64,000 nucleotides of DNA. Origin: Agelaius tricolor (lineage: Eukaryota; Chordata; Aves; Passeriformes; Icteridae). The DNA is taken from the NCBI GenBank assembly GCA_023055355.1, contig JALJCS010000054.1:124001-188000 (forward strand). The letters are read 5' to 3'. Below the pieces are notes generated by a model, which worked only from the letters and a program-made list of their open reading frames with translations, made no database searches and had not been told where the DNA came from. The position numbers and the translations under genes were made by a program. Below are positions 1-11,429 of this stretch, one piece after another (position 1 is the stretch's first letter; each line of letters opens with the position of its first letter).

Positions 1-666
1 GTTCTTCCCACCACTCCAACATCCTCTGGACAAAAAGGTCACTTCCATTGTTCCTTCCCTTTGTTCTGGCAGCTCCAGCACGGTGACACGGGGCCAGCTC
101 AGTGATGTCAGCTAAATACTTGTGCAGGCTTCAAAGCCTCCAGTGTGGCACTGGAGCCAGGAGCAGGGGACAGCTCTCTGCAGTGGCATTAGGAGCTCCT
201 CAGACACATCCTCCTCGTGGTGCGGTGCCAGCACTGAGCTCAGAAAGCAGAATGTGCCCAGTCCCTGCAGGACATTCTGTGCTTTTGATCAAAAAAGAAA
301 AAAAAAATAAATAAAAAGAAGAAGAAGTTTGATTCATTTCTGGTTCAAGAATTCACCTGAAAGAAATGGCAAAACAAAGCAAAGGCAAGCAAAGGAAACG
401 ATGACTGAAGGGAAGTGTCACAGGCGCTGTGCCCCTCCTCAGACAGCAAAAAATAACTGTTCATTAAGAGAAAGCTCTTGAGAAAGGTCATCAAAGACAG
501 TGATGCATAAGATGGGGCAACCTGGTGACAGAGCTGTCTGATTTGTTATTTCTCTGTTGTTCTTTAAGTTCCTTGGCACCACAGCAGCTCCTGGTGAAGA
601 GCGGTGAGCTGGTCCCACCACCGCCTATGTTTGGTTGGAGTGGCCAAACCTCTGGGATTTGTCTCT
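1..666. other. Intergenic, nothing supported
   Basis: Mixed unique sequence with an A-rich tract at 290-330. No exon, repeat or RNA gene recognised. Confidence 0.5.
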
Positions 667-770
667 TTGCTGTGGCCTTCCAGGGCCTAAAGGGGCTCCA
701 GGAGAGCTGGAGAGGGGCTGGGGACAAGGGATGGAGGGACAGGAGCCAGGGAATGGCTTCCTGTTGCTAT
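667..770 (+). mobile_element. CR1 LINE fragment
   Basis: Contains CCTTCCAGGGCCTAAAGGGG and the following GGAGAGCTGGAGAGGGGCTGG. CR1 is the dominant avian LINE. Sense copies end in GGTCCCTTCCAACCCAAACC then ATTCTRTGA repeats, and that order sets the strands given for the entries below. This copy lacks the 3' end. Confidence 0.8.
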
Positions 771-1048
771 AGGACACGAAGTAACACAAGGTGGACACGC
801 AGCTTTCTGATGGTGAAAAGAGAATTTTTAAATTTTGACTCTAATATTTATAGATTTCCAAAAGTGACAGTGGGTTGGAGGGTGACAGTGCCACCTCTCC
901 AATGACACTGGACAAACCAACAGTCCATCAAATTTCTCCTCCTCCATAAAAGAATGCAAAACAATGAGTTATTTACATAAAGTGTGTGAGAAGGTTCGTT
1001 ACAAGAATGTAAACATCAGAAGGCTTAGAAAATCTTACAAAATCAGGG

Positions 1049-1280
1049 TGACAGCTTCCCACTGGGCATGGGGAGATTTGGGTGGGATATTGGGAAGGAA
1101 TTCCTGGCTGGGAGGGTGGGAAGGGCTGGGCTGGAATTCCCAGATTTGCTGTGGATCCCTGGAAGTGCCCAAGGCCAGGTTGGATGGATTTGGATCCACC
1201 TGGGATGGCGGGAGGTGTCCCTGGTGAGGCTGCATGGAATTTAAGATCCCTTCCCATCCAAACCATTCCAGGATTCTGGA
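1049..1280 (+). mobile_element. CR1 fragment
   Basis: Runs from GCTTCCCACTGGGCATGGGG through CTGGAAGTGCCCAAGGCCAG to ATCCAAACCATTCCAGGATT. It stands head-to-tail with the next copy. Confidence 0.85.
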
Positions 1281-1339
1281 GCCCCTCTGCTCTGGGAAAA
1301 CTGGGAATGTTCCCCTGGAGAAGGGAAAATTCCAGGGAA

Positions 1340-1656
1340 TCCTCAGAGTCCCTGAAGGGCTCCAGGAGAGCTGGAGAGGGGCAGGGGACAAGGCCTGCAG
1401 GGACAGGAGCCAGGGAATGGCTCCCACTGGGAAAGGGGAGATGGGGCTGGGATCTTGGCAAGGAATTCCTGGCTGGGCTGGAATTCCCAGATTTGCTGGG
1501 GCTGCCCCTGGATCCCTGGCAGTGCCCAAGGCCAGGCTGGACAGGGCTTGGAGCAGCCTGGGATGGTGGAAGGTGTCCCTGCCCATGCATGGGGGTGGAA
1601 TTAGAAGTCTTTGAGGTCCCTTCCAACCCAAACCATTCCATGAGTCCATGATCCAA
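1340..1656 (+). mobile_element. CR1 fragment
   Basis: Longer sense copy starting at the GAAGGGCTCCAGGAGAGCTG region and ending CCAACCCAAACCATTCCATG. Chance ORFs of up to 234 codons overlap it on both strands. Confidence 0.88.
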
Positions 1657-3367
1657 TATGACCTTATAGCCTCAGGTGGGAAAGCAGAAATTCCAGCTTT
1701 CAATTTTTTTTCTTTCATGAACATAAAAAACCCCTTCAAAATACAGTGTTACACAGACCTCCAAATTAACACATTGTGAAGCATCACTTACTCATCTCTT
1801 TGTTTGGTTCGTTGTTTTTTGCTTATTTTTTACATTTCCTGCTTTCAAATACAGCCCCAGGACACAAATCCTTCTCCAGCTGGGATTTCTGGAAACACAG
1901 AGATGAGCAGCATCCCTCAGACACTGACCCCAGCCCAGCAGGTGTGGTACAAACAGCACAACAAGGTGACCCTGACCCACAAAATTGCACTTTTCATAGA
2001 ACATTTTCACAGATTCAGTCATTCAAGCACAGCCCAGTGCTGGTTTTCCAGCTCTGGATTTCCCTGCTTGGATCTGCCAGGTGAGGGAAGCTGCTGGCTT
2101 GGAAAGCCATCCCACAGCTACTTTAGGTGTGAAGGTGCTTATCTGGAGGGTTTTAAAACACTGGGTTTGATTTATTTCCATGTATTCCTCCCCTCTTTCC
2201 AGGGAAATACACTGGAAGAGTGGCTTGCTGCCAGTGTCTGAAGGGTGAGTAATTCTCTCTTGTCTCTTAAATTCTGGATTCCTGCTGAATTCTTTATACA
2301 AAAAAACACCAAAAAAAAAAAACCAGCTCCAAGCTTTTAAGCCAAGAGATTCCCTGAGTCTGGAAGGATGCAAAAGTAAAAGTATTAAAATTAAAATTAC
2401 TGTGCATGTGGGAGCTGCAGGACCACCATCCACAGCCTGGCCTGGGAGCCCACAGCTGGTCACAAACTGGAATCCCAAATTTCTCGTGGTTCTGCAGAGT
2501 TTGTCTGCCTGAAATTCCTCCTTGCTCTGCAGGATGAGCAGAGCCCTGGCTCTGGGATGGGGATGTCCAACCCAACAGGGCATTTTTATCCTGTTCCATG
2601 TGCTGGAATCAAGGTGAGCTCAGCACAGCTCTGTTGATGCCAGCCTGATCTTCAAACACCCCCCCACAGCTCGACCTGAATGGAAAAATTCCCTTTCCTG
2701 TGGAAAACCAGGATCAAATCCACAGCAGCCTCAGCTGGGGTGGGCAGGTTTTCCTCCATCCCTGGAGCCTTCATCCTTGCCCCTGCAATTTCAAGGCTCT
2801 GCCAACAGCTCATCAGAGCTCTTGCTCTGCATGGGGTTGCTGCCACAGCCTCTCCTCTGGGCTCCTCTGGTGTAAATTTGCCTCCATTGCACCTGCAGAA
2901 AAACCTCTCTGCAAGGGGGTTTTTAGTGGTCAGGCCAAGGTTGGTGTGTCCTGACCCCTGCACTGTTTGCCCCTGTGAGAGGAGGGCAGAAGGGACTGGT
3001 GTCTCTGCTCTCTAAAGCCTCTGTGTCCCCTCCTGTCTCACCTCAGCTCCCACCTCCATCTCCAGGCTCTGCTTCAGCCTCTGCAGCTGCTGGATCTCCA
3101 AGAAAGGAATTCTGTGGTATTTTCCAGTCTGGCTTCATGGTGAGGAAAGCCCCCAGATACAAGCACAGCAGCACCTTCTCCCTCTGTTTCAAACCCTCTG
3201 AAAATTCACCTTTTCCTACAAACCCCCTTTGCCTCTGCTGGGTCCTCAGTGGAGCTGCCCAGCCTGTGTTGGCTCATCCCTTTTTGGTAAAGCCCTTGGT
3301 CAGGCTGGTGTGGGTTTTTCCTTCAATTTTCCTTCAATTTCCATTGCAAAATTTAATTCACCCTTCA
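1657..3367. other. Intergenic, nothing supported
   Basis: Moderately GC-rich, with several chance ORFs of 80-190 codons. No splice-framed coding block. A short poly(A) run lies near 2307-2322. Confidence 0.5.
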
Positions 3368-3605
3368 AACACCATGGAATCATGGGATGGTTTGGGTTGG
3401 AAGGAACCTTAATGATCATCCCATTCCAACACCTTCCCCTATCCCAGGTGGCTCCAAGCCCTGTCCAGCCTGGCCTTGGGCACTGCCAGGGATCCAGGGG
3501 CAGCCCCAGCTTCCCTGGGCACCTGTGCCAGGGCTCAGCACCCTCACAGGGAGAATTTCTTCCTAATTTCTAATCTAAATCTCTTTTACTCATCTGGTAA
3601 AAGAG
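3368..3605 (-). mobile_element. CR1 fragment
   Basis: Antisense 3' end: GGTTTGGGTTGGAAGGAACC, then GGCTCCAAGCCCTGTCCAGC, to AGAATTTCTTCCTAATTTCT. Confidence 0.88.
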
Positions 3606-3689
3606 CTGCTCAGCAAGGACAGAGACAACTTCCTGTGTATCAGAGCTCATCCTCACTTGGTTCTTTGGTGAGCATGGAAAAGCCAAATC

Positions 3690-3780
3690 ATGGAATCACA
3701 GAGCTGTTTAAGCTGGAAAAACCCTCTGAAATGGAGTCCAACCATTCCCCCAGCACTGCCAAGGCCACCACTGCCTTAGT
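3690..3780 (-). mobile_element. CR1 3' tip (AACCATTCCCCCAGCACTGCC subfamily)
   Basis: Starts TCATGGAATCACAGAGC and stops after CAAGGCCACCACTGCC, so only the last 90 bp of the element are present. A different subfamily from the adjacent copy at 3368. Confidence 0.75.
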
Positions 3781-4233
3781 ATCATGCAACACAGATTTCA
3801 ATAAATCAGAGATCTTTAAAGGTGAGATTAATTTGTTTTCTTTGATGTGCTGGTGGCAGCAATGGAAAAGGCAAATTGGATGCTCACATTGCAATGCAAG
3901 TATTTCTCACAACTTTACACTCACTAGCAATGATCACTACTTTTACTTATTAAAAATAAAAACCTTATTAAACACCTAGAAATTCTAGCTGTGCTCTCAT
4001 AGTTGTGCATAATAGTACTAAATAAGACACTGCAATTGGCAATGTAGATTTTTTTAGAACCGATGAGCATGGACAAGCCAAATCATGGACTCACAGAGTT
4101 GTTAAAGCTGCAAAATCCCTCTAAAATCACTGAGTCCAACCATTCCCCCAGCACTGCCAAGGCCACCACTGCCCATGTCCCCAAGGGCCACATCCACAAA
4201 GGTTTTAAATCCCTCCAGGGATGGGGACTCCAC

Positions 4234-4707
4234 TGATACCTTCGGGTTTCAGTTTTTCTGTTCTGTTTTGGTGTGCAGCTTTTAGCTTTATATTAAGTGT
4301 CACTGGGATCTTGTCACAGGGTGGTAAAGACAAAACAATCCTGTTCCAGCTGGAGACTCAAGGACAAACCTCAGGCCCAAAGAATAAACAAATTGAGAAG
4401 AGGAGGGTGGGCAAGCAAGGAGAATGAAACTTCATCATTTGAAGCTATTAATTGGACAGTTAACTCCTACATGCAAATGGACTCAAACCTATACAAGCCC
4501 ATTTTATTTGAGATCTTGTGACCAAGCCCTATTTGCTTCCATCTTGGAGCCATCCAGGCAGAGCCACAACTGTGTGACCTTTGAAGGCACTTCAATAAAT
4601 ATCAATAAATATCAATAAATATCAATAAATATCAATAAATATCAATAAATATCCACTTTATTCCTCTTAACTCCCTCCAGCCTCTGTTCCAGCTCCTTAA
4701 GGCATCA
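4234..4707 (+). mobile_element. Solo LTR, TGATACC...GGCATCA type, inserted in a CR1
   Basis: Ends TGATACC and GGCATCA are inverted repeats at 6 of 7 bases. Flanks carry a 4-bp duplication CCAC (4230-4233 and 4708-4711). Removing the element rejoins the CR1 text ...gactccac|cacggccctgggcag. A repeated AATAAA (4591-4652) precedes a 55-bp U5-like end, giving plus orientation. Parts match the LTR at 8190-8643, including GACAAAACAAT and the CCAGCCTCTG...CCTTAA U5 end. A 4-bp duplication suits an ERV1-type integrase. No internal retroviral genes are present. Confidence 0.85.
4591..4652 (+). repeat. 10-bp tandem array containing AATAAA
   Basis: Six successive copies of ATCAATAAAT (the first begins TTC). 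Each carries the polyadenylation hexamer, so the LTR's single signal has become six in a row. Confidence 0.97.
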
Positions 4708-4960
4708 CCACCACGGCCCTGGGCAGCTGTGCCAGGTCTGGACACCCCTTTCCATGAAGAAATTATTCCTAATACCCAACCTAACCCTGCCCTGGTGCCA
4801 TTTGAAGGAATTTCCTCTCTTCTTTTCCTCTCTCCCTTTGCTCCAGAGCCACATGGGGATGATGCCTGTCAGAACCTCTGCAGTGTTTCCTTGGCTCTCT
4901 GGGCTGGGCAGGGACCAGCACAGGGTCACTCATTTCAAACCAGACCCATCACTGGAAACA

Positions 4961-6429
4961 CCTTGGAGCTCTGGAATCTCCTTCCCTCTCCCCAAAGGCT
5001 CCCACTGGCTGTGAAAAATCTCATTTTGAATACATTTTCTGCACATTAGAAAGGTCTCAGTGCGGGGACACAAATGACACAGTGGCTGCTGGACCCAGAA
5101 CAGAGCCAGCCCTGCACTGGGGGGAACCTGAAGCACCAGGAGCCTGAGCATTCCAAACCTCAGGCAAAGGGAGCAAGCCAGGAGGAGAGTTTAAATTAAA
5201 TATTTCTTTTTTTTTTTTTTCCCCAAGGCAATTGTTCCTCCTTTTTTCAGCCACAAACTGGGAAAAAATTCCTCGAAAAACACATTTCCCTTCAGTTGGC
5301 AAAGATTTTTTCCTCCCTTATTATTTTCTGCCTGCTTGATAAAGAAAATTCTCAATATTTGGATACAGAGGGAATAGAAACAAGGGATATGATGCCACTT
5401 AGTGGAACATGAATAATAAAAAAGAACAATATTCCAACATCCATGGTGCAAATTTTTGGTCACCTCTATGAGGCTGTGCTCCTGATCCTGATGAGCAGCG
5501 GGGACTTCCCAGAGCACAGGGCTTTCAAAGCAGCCTGAGCTGTCAAAACCAGAAAAAAGAGTCTCCCTTGCAATCCTGCAGGTGCAGCCTGATGGCACTG
5601 GGAACTTTGCAGAAGAGTGGGAAAATCAGAGATGCAATAAATTCAGGGATTGCAATGATGAGTTGCTCCATGGGCATCCCACAAGACATCCAGAACTTTC
5701 CAAGCAGTTCTAATGAGAGGGAGAAAGGACAATCACACCAGCTCATGGCTCTCCCCAGATCCCTACCAGGGCAAAGCCAGGATGATGAAACTCAAATCAC
5801 TGTAAGGACACAGTGAAAGATGCTCAGAAATGAAACCAAGGCAGGAGGAGCCCTGCAGGAATACCCAACCTGGCTGCTTAGGCAGCTGCCCTCCCCATGC
5901 AGGGGGCATGGACATGAGCCAGCCAGGCTCTCCTGCCAAAAGCCTGGCCACTGATGAGGGAAAACCTCTCCTCTCCCCCCAAACCCCCTGCAAATACAGC
6001 CCTGTGCTCAGCAGAAGCGCCAGGGCTGCTTGGCAGCAGCTCTGCTGGCACATTCCTCCATGCTTTACAGCATTTCCAGCCCTCCTGACATAAGCAAGGC
6101 ACAAATAAAGGAAGAGAGGCTTGGTTTGGCACCTGTGTAAAAGGGACAGGGGCTGGCAGGAGGCTCCTGCCTTCTGCTCCTGCCAGGGAGCCAGGGCTGT
6201 GTCAGGGGCAAGGTGAAAAGGAGCATCCCCCTTTCCCAAAGGCTGTGCTGGCTCTGCCACTCTGGATCTGCCCAGGGTCTCCTGCCACCCCACAGACCCT
6301 CTGGGGACCCTCTGCCAGGTGTTTGTCACCCCTCTGCAGTTATTCCCTGGGCTCCATCCACTTCATTCCCTGTGCCACAGCAGGAAAAATGTCACATCCC
6401 CATGTGGAGTGGGATCCTGGCTCTGCTTT
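4961..6429. other. Intergenic, nothing supported
   Basis: Unique sequence. A chance minus-strand ORF of 188 codons (5763-6329) has low-complexity composition and no recognisable domain. Confidence 0.5.
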
Positions 6430-7010
6430 GGGGCTCTCTTTATCACAGAATCACAGAATTCACAGAATCACAGAATTACAGAATTCACAGAATTCACATG
6501 ATCACAGAATTCACAGAATCACAGAATTCACAGAATTCACAGAATTCACAGAATTCACAGAATCACAGAATCACAGAATTCACGGAATCACAGAATTCAC
6601 AGAATCACAGAATCACAGAATTCACAGAATTCACAGAATTCACAGAATTCACAGAATCACAGAATTCACACGATCACAGAATTCACAGAATTCACAGAAT
6701 CACAGAATTCACAGAATCACAGAATCACAGAATTCACAGAATTCCCAGAATGACCAGGTTGGAAGAGACCTTCAAGATCCTCGACTCCAACCCAGCCCCA
6801 ACCCCTCACCCAAACCCTGGCACCCAGTGCCACATCCAGGCTTTGTTAAACACACCCAGGGATGGGGACTCCACCACCTCCCCAGGCAGAACATTCCAGA
6901 ACTTTATCACCTTTCTGTAAAAAGCTTTTCCCTGCTATCCAACCTGTATTTCCCTTGGTGCAGCTCGAGGCTGTGTGCTCTGGTTCTGTCAGTGCTGCCT
7001 GGAGAAAGAG
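6430..7010 (-). mobile_element. CR1 copy with expanded terminal microsatellite
   Basis: Antisense copy. The body runs 6750-7010 (GACCAGGTTGGAAGAGACCT to TGCCTGGAGAAAGAGCCCAG) and is the same subfamily as the split copy at 11430-12137. Its 3' tail has grown into the array at 6440-6748. Confidence 0.88.
6440..6748. repeat. TCACAGAAT/CACAGAAT microsatellite, about 36 units
   Basis: Mixed 9-bp and 8-bp units with point variants (TTACAGAAT, TCACATGAT, TCACGGAAT, TCACACGAT). It is the reverse complement of the ATTCTGTGA tail of CR1. Overlapping ORFs rich in QNSQNHRIHRI are artefacts. Confidence 0.97.
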
Positions 7011-7017
7011 CCCAGCC

Positions 7018-7110
7018 CATGATGGTTTGTGTTTGAAGGGACCCTAAAGATCATCACAACTCCTGACCTCCTCCACCTTCCTTGCCCCAAATCCTCTGCA
7101 CCCCAACAGG
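7018..7110 (-). mobile_element. Degenerate CR1 fragment
   Basis: CATGATGGTTTGTGTTTGAA then GGGACCCTAAAGATCATC matches the antisense CR1 3' end. The rest decays into unique sequence. Confidence 0.6.
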
Positions 7111-8029
7111 TTTTTTTGCCAGCTCAGCCCTTCCCAAGCCTTCCCCCTTTCCCTCTCCAGCTCTTTCCAGGCTGGCTGCCACAGCAGGGATGCTGCAGGG
7201 ATGTCAGATGGCCCCTTCCTCTCATCTTGTGGGGGTTTTCCACTTGATCCACTTCACCTCTGAGCTGCTGCCATTACAGCCCACAAAAGGCAAAGCAATT
7301 CCTGTGCTCCTGATGCTGCCACCACACAGGGCTGCCACAATGAATGCTGCCCAGGGTGCTCTAAAACTGCATTTATCTGCTCTGAGCAGGCTGGAATGCC
7401 TGTCTGGGATTGTGAGTCAAGAGCCTGCTGATAGCACAAGTGTCCCAGGGATGGCACCTGTCCTCTCCAGCCACAGATTAAACTTGTGGGGAAAGTAAGG
7501 AAGCAGTAGACCCCTGTTATCCTCTGCTCTGACTGCTGGCAAGCAGTGATTTAGGGATTTCTCAGCCAGAGGTTGTTGTGTGAAGCATGAGGGGAAAGTC
7601 TTTAGGCTGTTATCAAAGTGGTGCTTTTGCCTAAATTCCTTTTGGAGCCACAGATGCACAAGCAATGTGGAACTGAATGAAAATATTGGTTCAAACCCAA
7701 GGAAAAGTGCTCAGATTAAAGAATAGAACCAGGCAAAAAATGAGGATTTTTGCATTTTCAGTCAGCAGAGAGAACACAGGTTTTCCAGTATTTCTGAGAT
7801 GGGCTGTGTACTGTGGAGGCATCTTTCACCCTGATCCCAAACTACTTATCCCAAATGCCATGAGGGAAGGCAGGACAGAATCTTGTGCTCATAAAGAACA
7901 GCTGTGAAAAAACTTTGGCTTGAAACCCCCAAATTCCACACTCAAACAAAGAGTAAAACTCTGCGATTTTCCTGCAAAGGAAACCACCCCATGCACTCAG
8001 GATGGATCCAGGGCACATCCTGCATTGGG
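7111..8029. other. Intergenic, nothing supported
   Basis: Unique sequence without recognisable repeats beyond the CR1 tips at either side. Confidence 0.5.
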
Positions 8030-8100
8030 TGTAGAATCATGGACTCACAAAGCTTGGAAAAGACCTCCAAGAGCATCAAGTCCAACCTTTGACTGGTCAG
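8030..8100 (-). mobile_element. CR1 3' tip
   Basis: AGAATCATGGACTCACAAAG then TTGGAAAAGACCTCCAAGAG to AAGTCCAACC. About 70 bp remain. Confidence 0.7.
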
Positions 8101-8189
8101 GAAGTGAACCTGAGCATCCACCATGGATTAACCCTTTGGAGCTGTTGGAAACCTCTCAACATTTGAATGTTTGAGTGTGTGTTAATAAC

Positions 8190-8643
8190 TGATGCCTTGT
8201 TAAGGCTGACCTAGAGCAGAGGCTGGACAGAGCTAAAGAATAAAGCAGGGATTTATTAGGAGGCCTCAATGGATGCACCTTGGGCAGCACAAGAACCCAG
8301 CCAGGGCTGCACCCATGGTGAACCAAAATGGTCACAAAATGGACACCTGGTCATGGGGTCTCTCACTTTGATCAGTTCTGCCCCATTTCATCTTGCAGTT
8401 CATTGCCCAATTCCAGCTTTAGCCCATGCAGTCCCATCCTTGTTTTTCTCTCTCCAGCCCACGTTGTTTGTGCTCTTGGGCCTGAGATTTGGATCATTTG
8501 TCCTTGGTCCCCAGCTGGAGCAGGAATTGTTTTGTCTCCCTGCTCTGTGCACAGAGCTCACCATCCCCTCATATGAAACCCAGCCCCACACACTAAAGCG
8601 GCACAGAATCTGAAAAATAGAAAAGCCAAAACCTGAGGCATCA
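8190..8643 (-). mobile_element. Solo LTR, TGATGCC...GGCATCA type
   Basis: Perfect 7-bp terminal inverted repeat and a 4-bp target duplication TAAC (8186-8189 and 8644-8647). On the minus strand it reads from TGATGCCTCAGG to an AATAAA (CCTAATAAATCCC) and a U5-like end GCCTTAACAAGGCATCA, so it is in the opposite orientation to its relative at 4234-4707. It inserted beside an A-rich tract (8648-8667). The sequence is of a type I recall as common in songbird genomes. Confidence 0.85.
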
Positions 8644-8764
8644 TAACAAAAAAAAAAAAAAAAAAAAGGCAAGCCTGGAGTGGCCACAACCTCTTTATCC
8701 CTCCTGGCCAAGGCTGTGGAAGCCTGAATCCCAGGCAAGGAGGGGACGAGTAGGGTGGTGCAGG

Positions 8765-9015
8765 GAGGGATGAGTGACATCGCGCTTTCCTGGAAGAGCG
8801 CGGCCGGCGCCCCAGTGCAGCTGTTGAAAACCCAGCATGGGAGAGGCTGGATGAATGTGCAGAGTGACATTTCTGGGCTCTGCTAAGTGGCTCACAGCAG
8901 GCTCTGCTATTTGCATTGCACAAATAGTCATTTCATGATTAAAAACAACAACAGCAAATAGAAGCGAAACCGAGATAAAACTGGCGAGCGCCGTGCAGAG
9001 GTTGAGGGGGTGCAA
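8765..9015. promoter_or_regulatory. Candidate conserved noncoding block
   Basis: Free of CR1. It retains several CpGs (GCGCGGCCGGCGCC near 8799) next to a TTTGCATTGCAC (octamer-like) stretch and AT-rich TTCATGATTAAA. The mixture is unlike the surrounding decayed repeats. Confidence 0.25.
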
Positions 9016-9249
9016 GGGCTGGCTCTACCCACAGCTTTAACCCCTCACTGATCCTGGACTGAACCTTCCCCTCCACTTTTTCATGTGTTTTCTCCTGCAA
9101 GCTTCTCACCCAGCACACCCACATTTCAAGGGTGAAGAAATAATGCCAAAAATGATTGGGTTTTTTCTGCCTGAGTAGCAGAAGTGGATCAGAGCAAAAC
9201 AGGAACATACAGGGGGAAGGGAGGTGGGATTTCTCCTGAGGGACAGATT

Positions 9250-9440
9250 TTCATAGAATCCCAGAAGCTCTGAGGTTGGAAAAGGCCTCCAAGATCACCA
9301 AATCCAACCTGTGACCAATGCCCACCTGGTCACCAGCCCAGAGCATTGAGTGCCACACCCAGGTGTTCCTTGGACACCTCCAGGGATGGGGACTCCAAAC
9401 CTCCCTGGGCAGAAGTTGCCTGTCACTGTGGGAAGTTGCT
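9250..9440 (-). mobile_element. CR1 fragment
   Basis: TCATAGAATCCCAGAAGCTC to CCTCCCTGGGCAG. Same subfamily as 15940-16262 (shared CTGGTCACCAGCCCAGAGCA). Confidence 0.85.
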
Positions 9441-9647
9441 CTCCAGGTCTCTGTGATGAAGAAGGGCTTGGCAGCTTGGAAGAGGAGAAACAGGCTAAAA
9501 ATTCCCAGAGGAAGACCAGGAGGGATTTCTGCTCTGACTGGAAGCTTTTCAGCCATGTAGATACCTCCTGTCCTACAGATGGGCCAGCAGGGAGGTCCTG
9601 GTGTCACTCAGCAGGAACAGATATGGTGCCATCAGCAGACACAGCCA

Positions 9648-10075
9648 TTGAATCATTAAAGGTGGAAAAATATCCCCAAAGATCACCCAGTCCAACCATT
9701 CCCCCAGCACTGCCAAGGCCACCACTGACCATGTCCCCAAGGGCCACATCCACATGGCTTCTAAATCCCTCCAGGGATGGGGACTCCAACATGTGACCAC
9801 CTTTTCCATGAAGAAATTTTCCCAAATATCCAATCTAAACCTCCCCTGGCCCAATTTGAGGCTGTTCCCTCTCCTCCCGTCCCTGTTCCCCCGGCTGTCC
9901 CCTCCTGTCAGGAGCTGTGCAGAGCCACAAGGTCCCCCTGAGCCTCCTTTGCTCCAGGCTGAGCCCCTTCCCAGCTCCCTCAGCCTCTCCTGGAGCTCCA
10001 GACCCTTCCCCAGCTCTGTTCCCTTCTCTGGACACCCTCCAGCCCCTCCATGTCTTGTTGTGAGGGGCTCATGGT
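9648..10075 (-). mobile_element. CR1, long antisense copy
   Basis: Runs from GAATCATTAAAGGTGG through CATTCCCCCAGCACTGCC and TCAGGAGCTGTGCAGAGCCA to CCCTTCTCTGGACACCCTCC. One of the longest copies here. Confidence 0.88.
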
Positions 10076-10399
10076 TCTTGCACCATCCCATCCTTCACCT
10101 TGATTCTAAAGGAGCTTTTCACCCCCCAGGCCAGGCCCAGCAAAGCCAACCCCAACCTCAGTGGGGTCAGTCCCTTCTGCCACCCATGGTCACCACCCCA
10201 GCACCCCCCTAGACCCAGTCCTATCCCCTGAATCCCCCACCAAGGCTCTGTCCAAATCTCCTAAAAAATAAAAAAAAATATAAAAATCAAAAATAATCAT
10301 ACTCCTCTTTTGCTTGAGGAAGGCCTTTTTTCCAACCCTTTCATCCTACACCTCAGCTGCTGGGAGTTGATGCCTTGATGGCAACACCTTTTTCCTCTC

Positions 10400-10500
10400 C
10401 AGCTGGTGTTTCCCCGGCTGTCCCCTCCTGTCAGGAGCTGTGCAGAGCCACAGAGTCCCCCCTGAGCCTCCTTTGCTCCAGGCTGAGCCCCCCAGTTCAG
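10400..10500 (-). mobile_element. CR1 internal fragment
   Basis: CTGTCCCCTCCTGTCAGGAG to TTTGCTCCAGGCTGAGCCCC repeats 95 bp found inside the copy at 9648-10075. It is missing the 3' end, so it is either an independent truncated piece or a local duplication. Confidence 0.75.
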
Positions 10501-10929
10501 ATGGAGAGCTGGATTCATCATACCCAGGAATTCTTCAGGATCCCAGACAGGATTGCTGGGGCTGGAGAGATCCTGGAAAACCTTCTGGAAAAGATGCAAG
10601 AAGGAGAAGAAAGGAAGGGACGCAGAGCACAGGATACCCCGAGGCAGAGCAGGCTGTGTTTTTCCAGTGTCCTTCCTCCATAAAAACCCCACGGATCAAG
10701 CAACAACCCCTTCACCTCTTTTGCAGCCCAAATCCTGTTTTTCCTCGAGGAGGAAGCATTGGCTGTGTCCTTTCAGGCTCTCTGTCCTTACATGATGCTC
10801 CTGCTTTCTGGATGCTCTGGAGCCTGGAGGGAAGGAGCTGGATCCTGTAATTCCTCCACAGGAATTCCCTAACCCAGGCCTTGTCTGAGTAATCTCTGCC
10901 CCAGGGTCAGCACAACCTCCTGAGCAGCA

Positions 10930-11070
10930 AATGCTGAACCTTTGCAGCTCCCGTGTCAGCTCATTAGCGACAGCCGAGAGGCACAAGTGCTAATTGTGCC
11001 CTCCCTTATTGTTAAACCTGTAATTTCTACCTCGCCCGAGGCCAAATATCCCTCGGGGAAGAAGGATGCT
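10930..11070. promoter_or_regulatory. Candidate conserved noncoding block
   Basis: GCTCATTAGCGACAGCC, GTGCTAATTGTGCC and CTCGCCCGAGGCC lie within 130 bp. They include homeobox-type TAATTG and CATTAG cores and unmutated CpGs. Confidence 0.25.
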
Positions 11071-11429
11071 TGAGGATTTCAGAGTCTACCTGGTCTAGTA
11101 AAAAGAGAAGAGAGAGGAGGAGGGATTGGGAAGATAGGAACAAGAGGGTAATAAACAACCAAAAATACCTGCAAGGCAGTGGGGAGTCATGGGAACGAGC
11201 TGTTTTCCCTGTTTATTCCAAGCTCCAGCTGCACTAAAACCTGGGGCACTTTGGAATTATTGGAGCCAATAATGGAGGAGTTTACTGACCACCCACGAGT
11301 GGGGTATTGCACCTCAGCAGCCTTGGTTTGGTGCTGTGGGGCACAGGATTGTGCCCTGTCCCCACCAAGCCCTGCTGCCACTGCCCAGGGCGATGGAGGG
11401 AGAGCCCCAGGCAGGGCAGGTGCAAAGGG

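Larger units (their letters stand above)
4070..4960 (-). mobile_element. CR1 split by a solo LTR
   Basis: 4070-4233 (GGACTCACAGAGTTG to GGGGACTCCAC) and 4708 to about 4960 (CACGGCCCTGGGCAG, TCCATGAAGAAATTATTCCT) are the two halves of one antisense copy. The LTR at 4234-4707 sits between them. Confidence 0.85.

Noticed and set aside
973..1739. 227- and 234-codon overlapping minus ORFs
   Set aside because: Antisense of two CR1 3' fragments; GC-rich CR1 text lacks stops on the opposite strand. The CR1 reverse transcriptase region is not present.
6213..7036. 235- and 263-codon plus ORFs rich in QNSQNHRIH
   Set aside because: Translation of the CACAGAAT array at the end of a CR1 copy.
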